A stretch of 64,000 nt of DNA from Helicoverpa zea (Eukaryota > Arthropoda > Insecta > Lepidoptera > Noctuidae), in the NCBI RefSeq assembly GCF_022581195.2, contig NC_061469.1, positions 1,488,001-1,552,000 of the forward strand, in the 5' to 3' direction. A program made the translations under genes and the position numbers. Every line of letters starts with the position of its first letter. Positions within the stretch are counted from its first letter, which is position 1. This document shows, in pieces, positions 63,901 to 64,000 of the stretch. Below the pieces are notes generated by a model, which ran no database searches, was not told the origin of the DNA, and was given only the letters and a program-made list of their open reading frames with translations.

Positions 63901-63997
63901 GTTTCAGGTTCGGATATCGGCGGGTCTACTCGTATGCCAGCGTTCTACTGCGGCATGTTTGGACATCATCCCACTCCTGGGACCACAGATTGTAGAG
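60671..63997 (+). CDS. FAAH2: Second fatty-acid amide hydrolase 2-like enzyme, 5' part (runs off window)
   Basis: Five coding exons: 60671-60901, 61388-61514, 62495-62666, 63044-63168, 63908-63997, together 745 bp; the donor after the last is at 63998. Exon lengths 127, 172, 125 and 90 and all phases are the same as in the minus-strand gene A, showing that they are paralogues. Seen: N-terminal hydrophobic stretch (ILYVRLIFDLAVDGIFSLFW), LTESATALAKKIRQKELKSE, catalytic Lys in PFTTKESQ, cis-Ser in TTGGSSGAEAAL, nucleophile in SDIGGSTRMPAFYCG. ATG at 60671 is in good context (ATCACCATGA) and 17 bp after a likely acceptor. No duplicated exon copies here. About 55% of the protein lies beyond the right edge. 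Confidence 0.93.
61388..61514 (+). CDS. FAAH2: FAAH2-like gene B, exon VNPIINA
   Basis: Acceptor attgcag, donor gtaagt. VNPIINAIAVGRYDAAIAEA, then KEVDALIANGLPDAEFDKKP. 127 bp, the same as gene A exon 3. Confidence 0.94.
61743..61935 (+). repeat. Family A dispersed repeat, worn copy
   Basis: ACCCGCATCCCAGATAACTT, GAAAATATAGCCTATGGCAC, CCCAACAGTGAAAAAAAATC, AGCAGTTTCGGAGCC, in an intron of gene B. A family-B scrap (GAAGAGGTCAGATAGGCAGT) is at about 62230. Confidence 0.65.
62495..62666 (+). CDS. FAAH2: FAAH2-like gene B, catalytic-Lys exon
   Basis: Acceptor ttcgcag, donor gtatgt. VPFTTKESQAVEGMPFTLGL, MSRRHVLATEDSEAIKRLKD, AGGIVVACTNLPELLVW. 172 bp like gene A exon 4, but no duplicated copies follow it. 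Confidence 0.94.
63044..63168 (+). CDS. FAAH2: FAAH2-like gene B, cis-Ser exon
   Basis: Acceptor caacag, donor gtaagt. QETRNPLYGMTNNPHHTGRT, then TGGSSGAEAALTASCATVVS. The usual Gly after SSG is Ala here. 125 bp. Confidence 0.94.
63908..63997 (+). CDS. FAAH2: FAAH2-like gene B, nucleophile exon
   Basis: Acceptor gtttcag; the donor GTA forms the last three bases of the window. SDIGGSTRMPAFYCGMFGHH, PTPGTTDCR. The junction codon again gives Cys before SDIGG, as in gene A. Confidence 0.92.
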
Positions 63998-64000
63998 GTA

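Overview
The window is nuclear DNA of a lepidopteran insect, most likely a moth. It is AT-rich, its genes are split by GT-AG introns, and it is full of repeats typical of Lepidoptera: truncated LINEs, two dispersed short repeat families, MITEs and fold-back elements. There are no bacterial-type operons, and I found no tRNA, rRNA or CRISPR array. All protein identities come from reading translations by eye; no database search was possible.

Layout. (1) 209-36444, plus strand: S-adenosylmethionine decarboxylase (SamDC/AMD1), the enzyme that commits AdoMet to spermidine and spermine synthesis. Seven coding exons are present and the first ~55 residues lie left of the window. The first visible intron is 26.6 kb and holds most of the mobile DNA, including a four-level nested insertion at 1558-5915. 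(2) 36445-39781: GC-rich SamDC 3' UTR, an R4-like LINE fragment, an 88-bp perfect inverted repeat and a TA-flanked MITE. (3) 39782-50759, minus strand: a complete 12-exon gene for a 548-residue fatty-acid amide hydrolase 2-like enzyme (FAAH2, amidase-signature family). Lys and the two catalytic Ser are visible. (4) 50760-60670: repeat-rich spacer with a 99-bp perfect inverted repeat. (5) 60671-63997, plus strand: the first coding exons of a second FAAH2-like paralogue, head-to-head with the first and with identical exon lengths and phases. It runs off the right edge.

Most notable observation: the minus-strand FAAH2-like gene carries, in the intron after its fourth coding exon, four extra copies of the 3' 133 bp of that exon plus eight shorter copies, in a ~375-bp higher-order repeat. 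All four long copies are open, have AG acceptors and GTGAGT donors, match the exon's phases, and differ from it mostly at synonymous sites. They look like alternative versions of the exon kept under protein-level constraint. All lack the stretch that encodes the catalytic lysine.

The two gene types have no obvious functional link (polyamine synthesis versus lipid amide hydrolysis). SamDC and the first FAAH2-like gene are convergent; the two FAAH2-like genes are divergent tandem paralogues.
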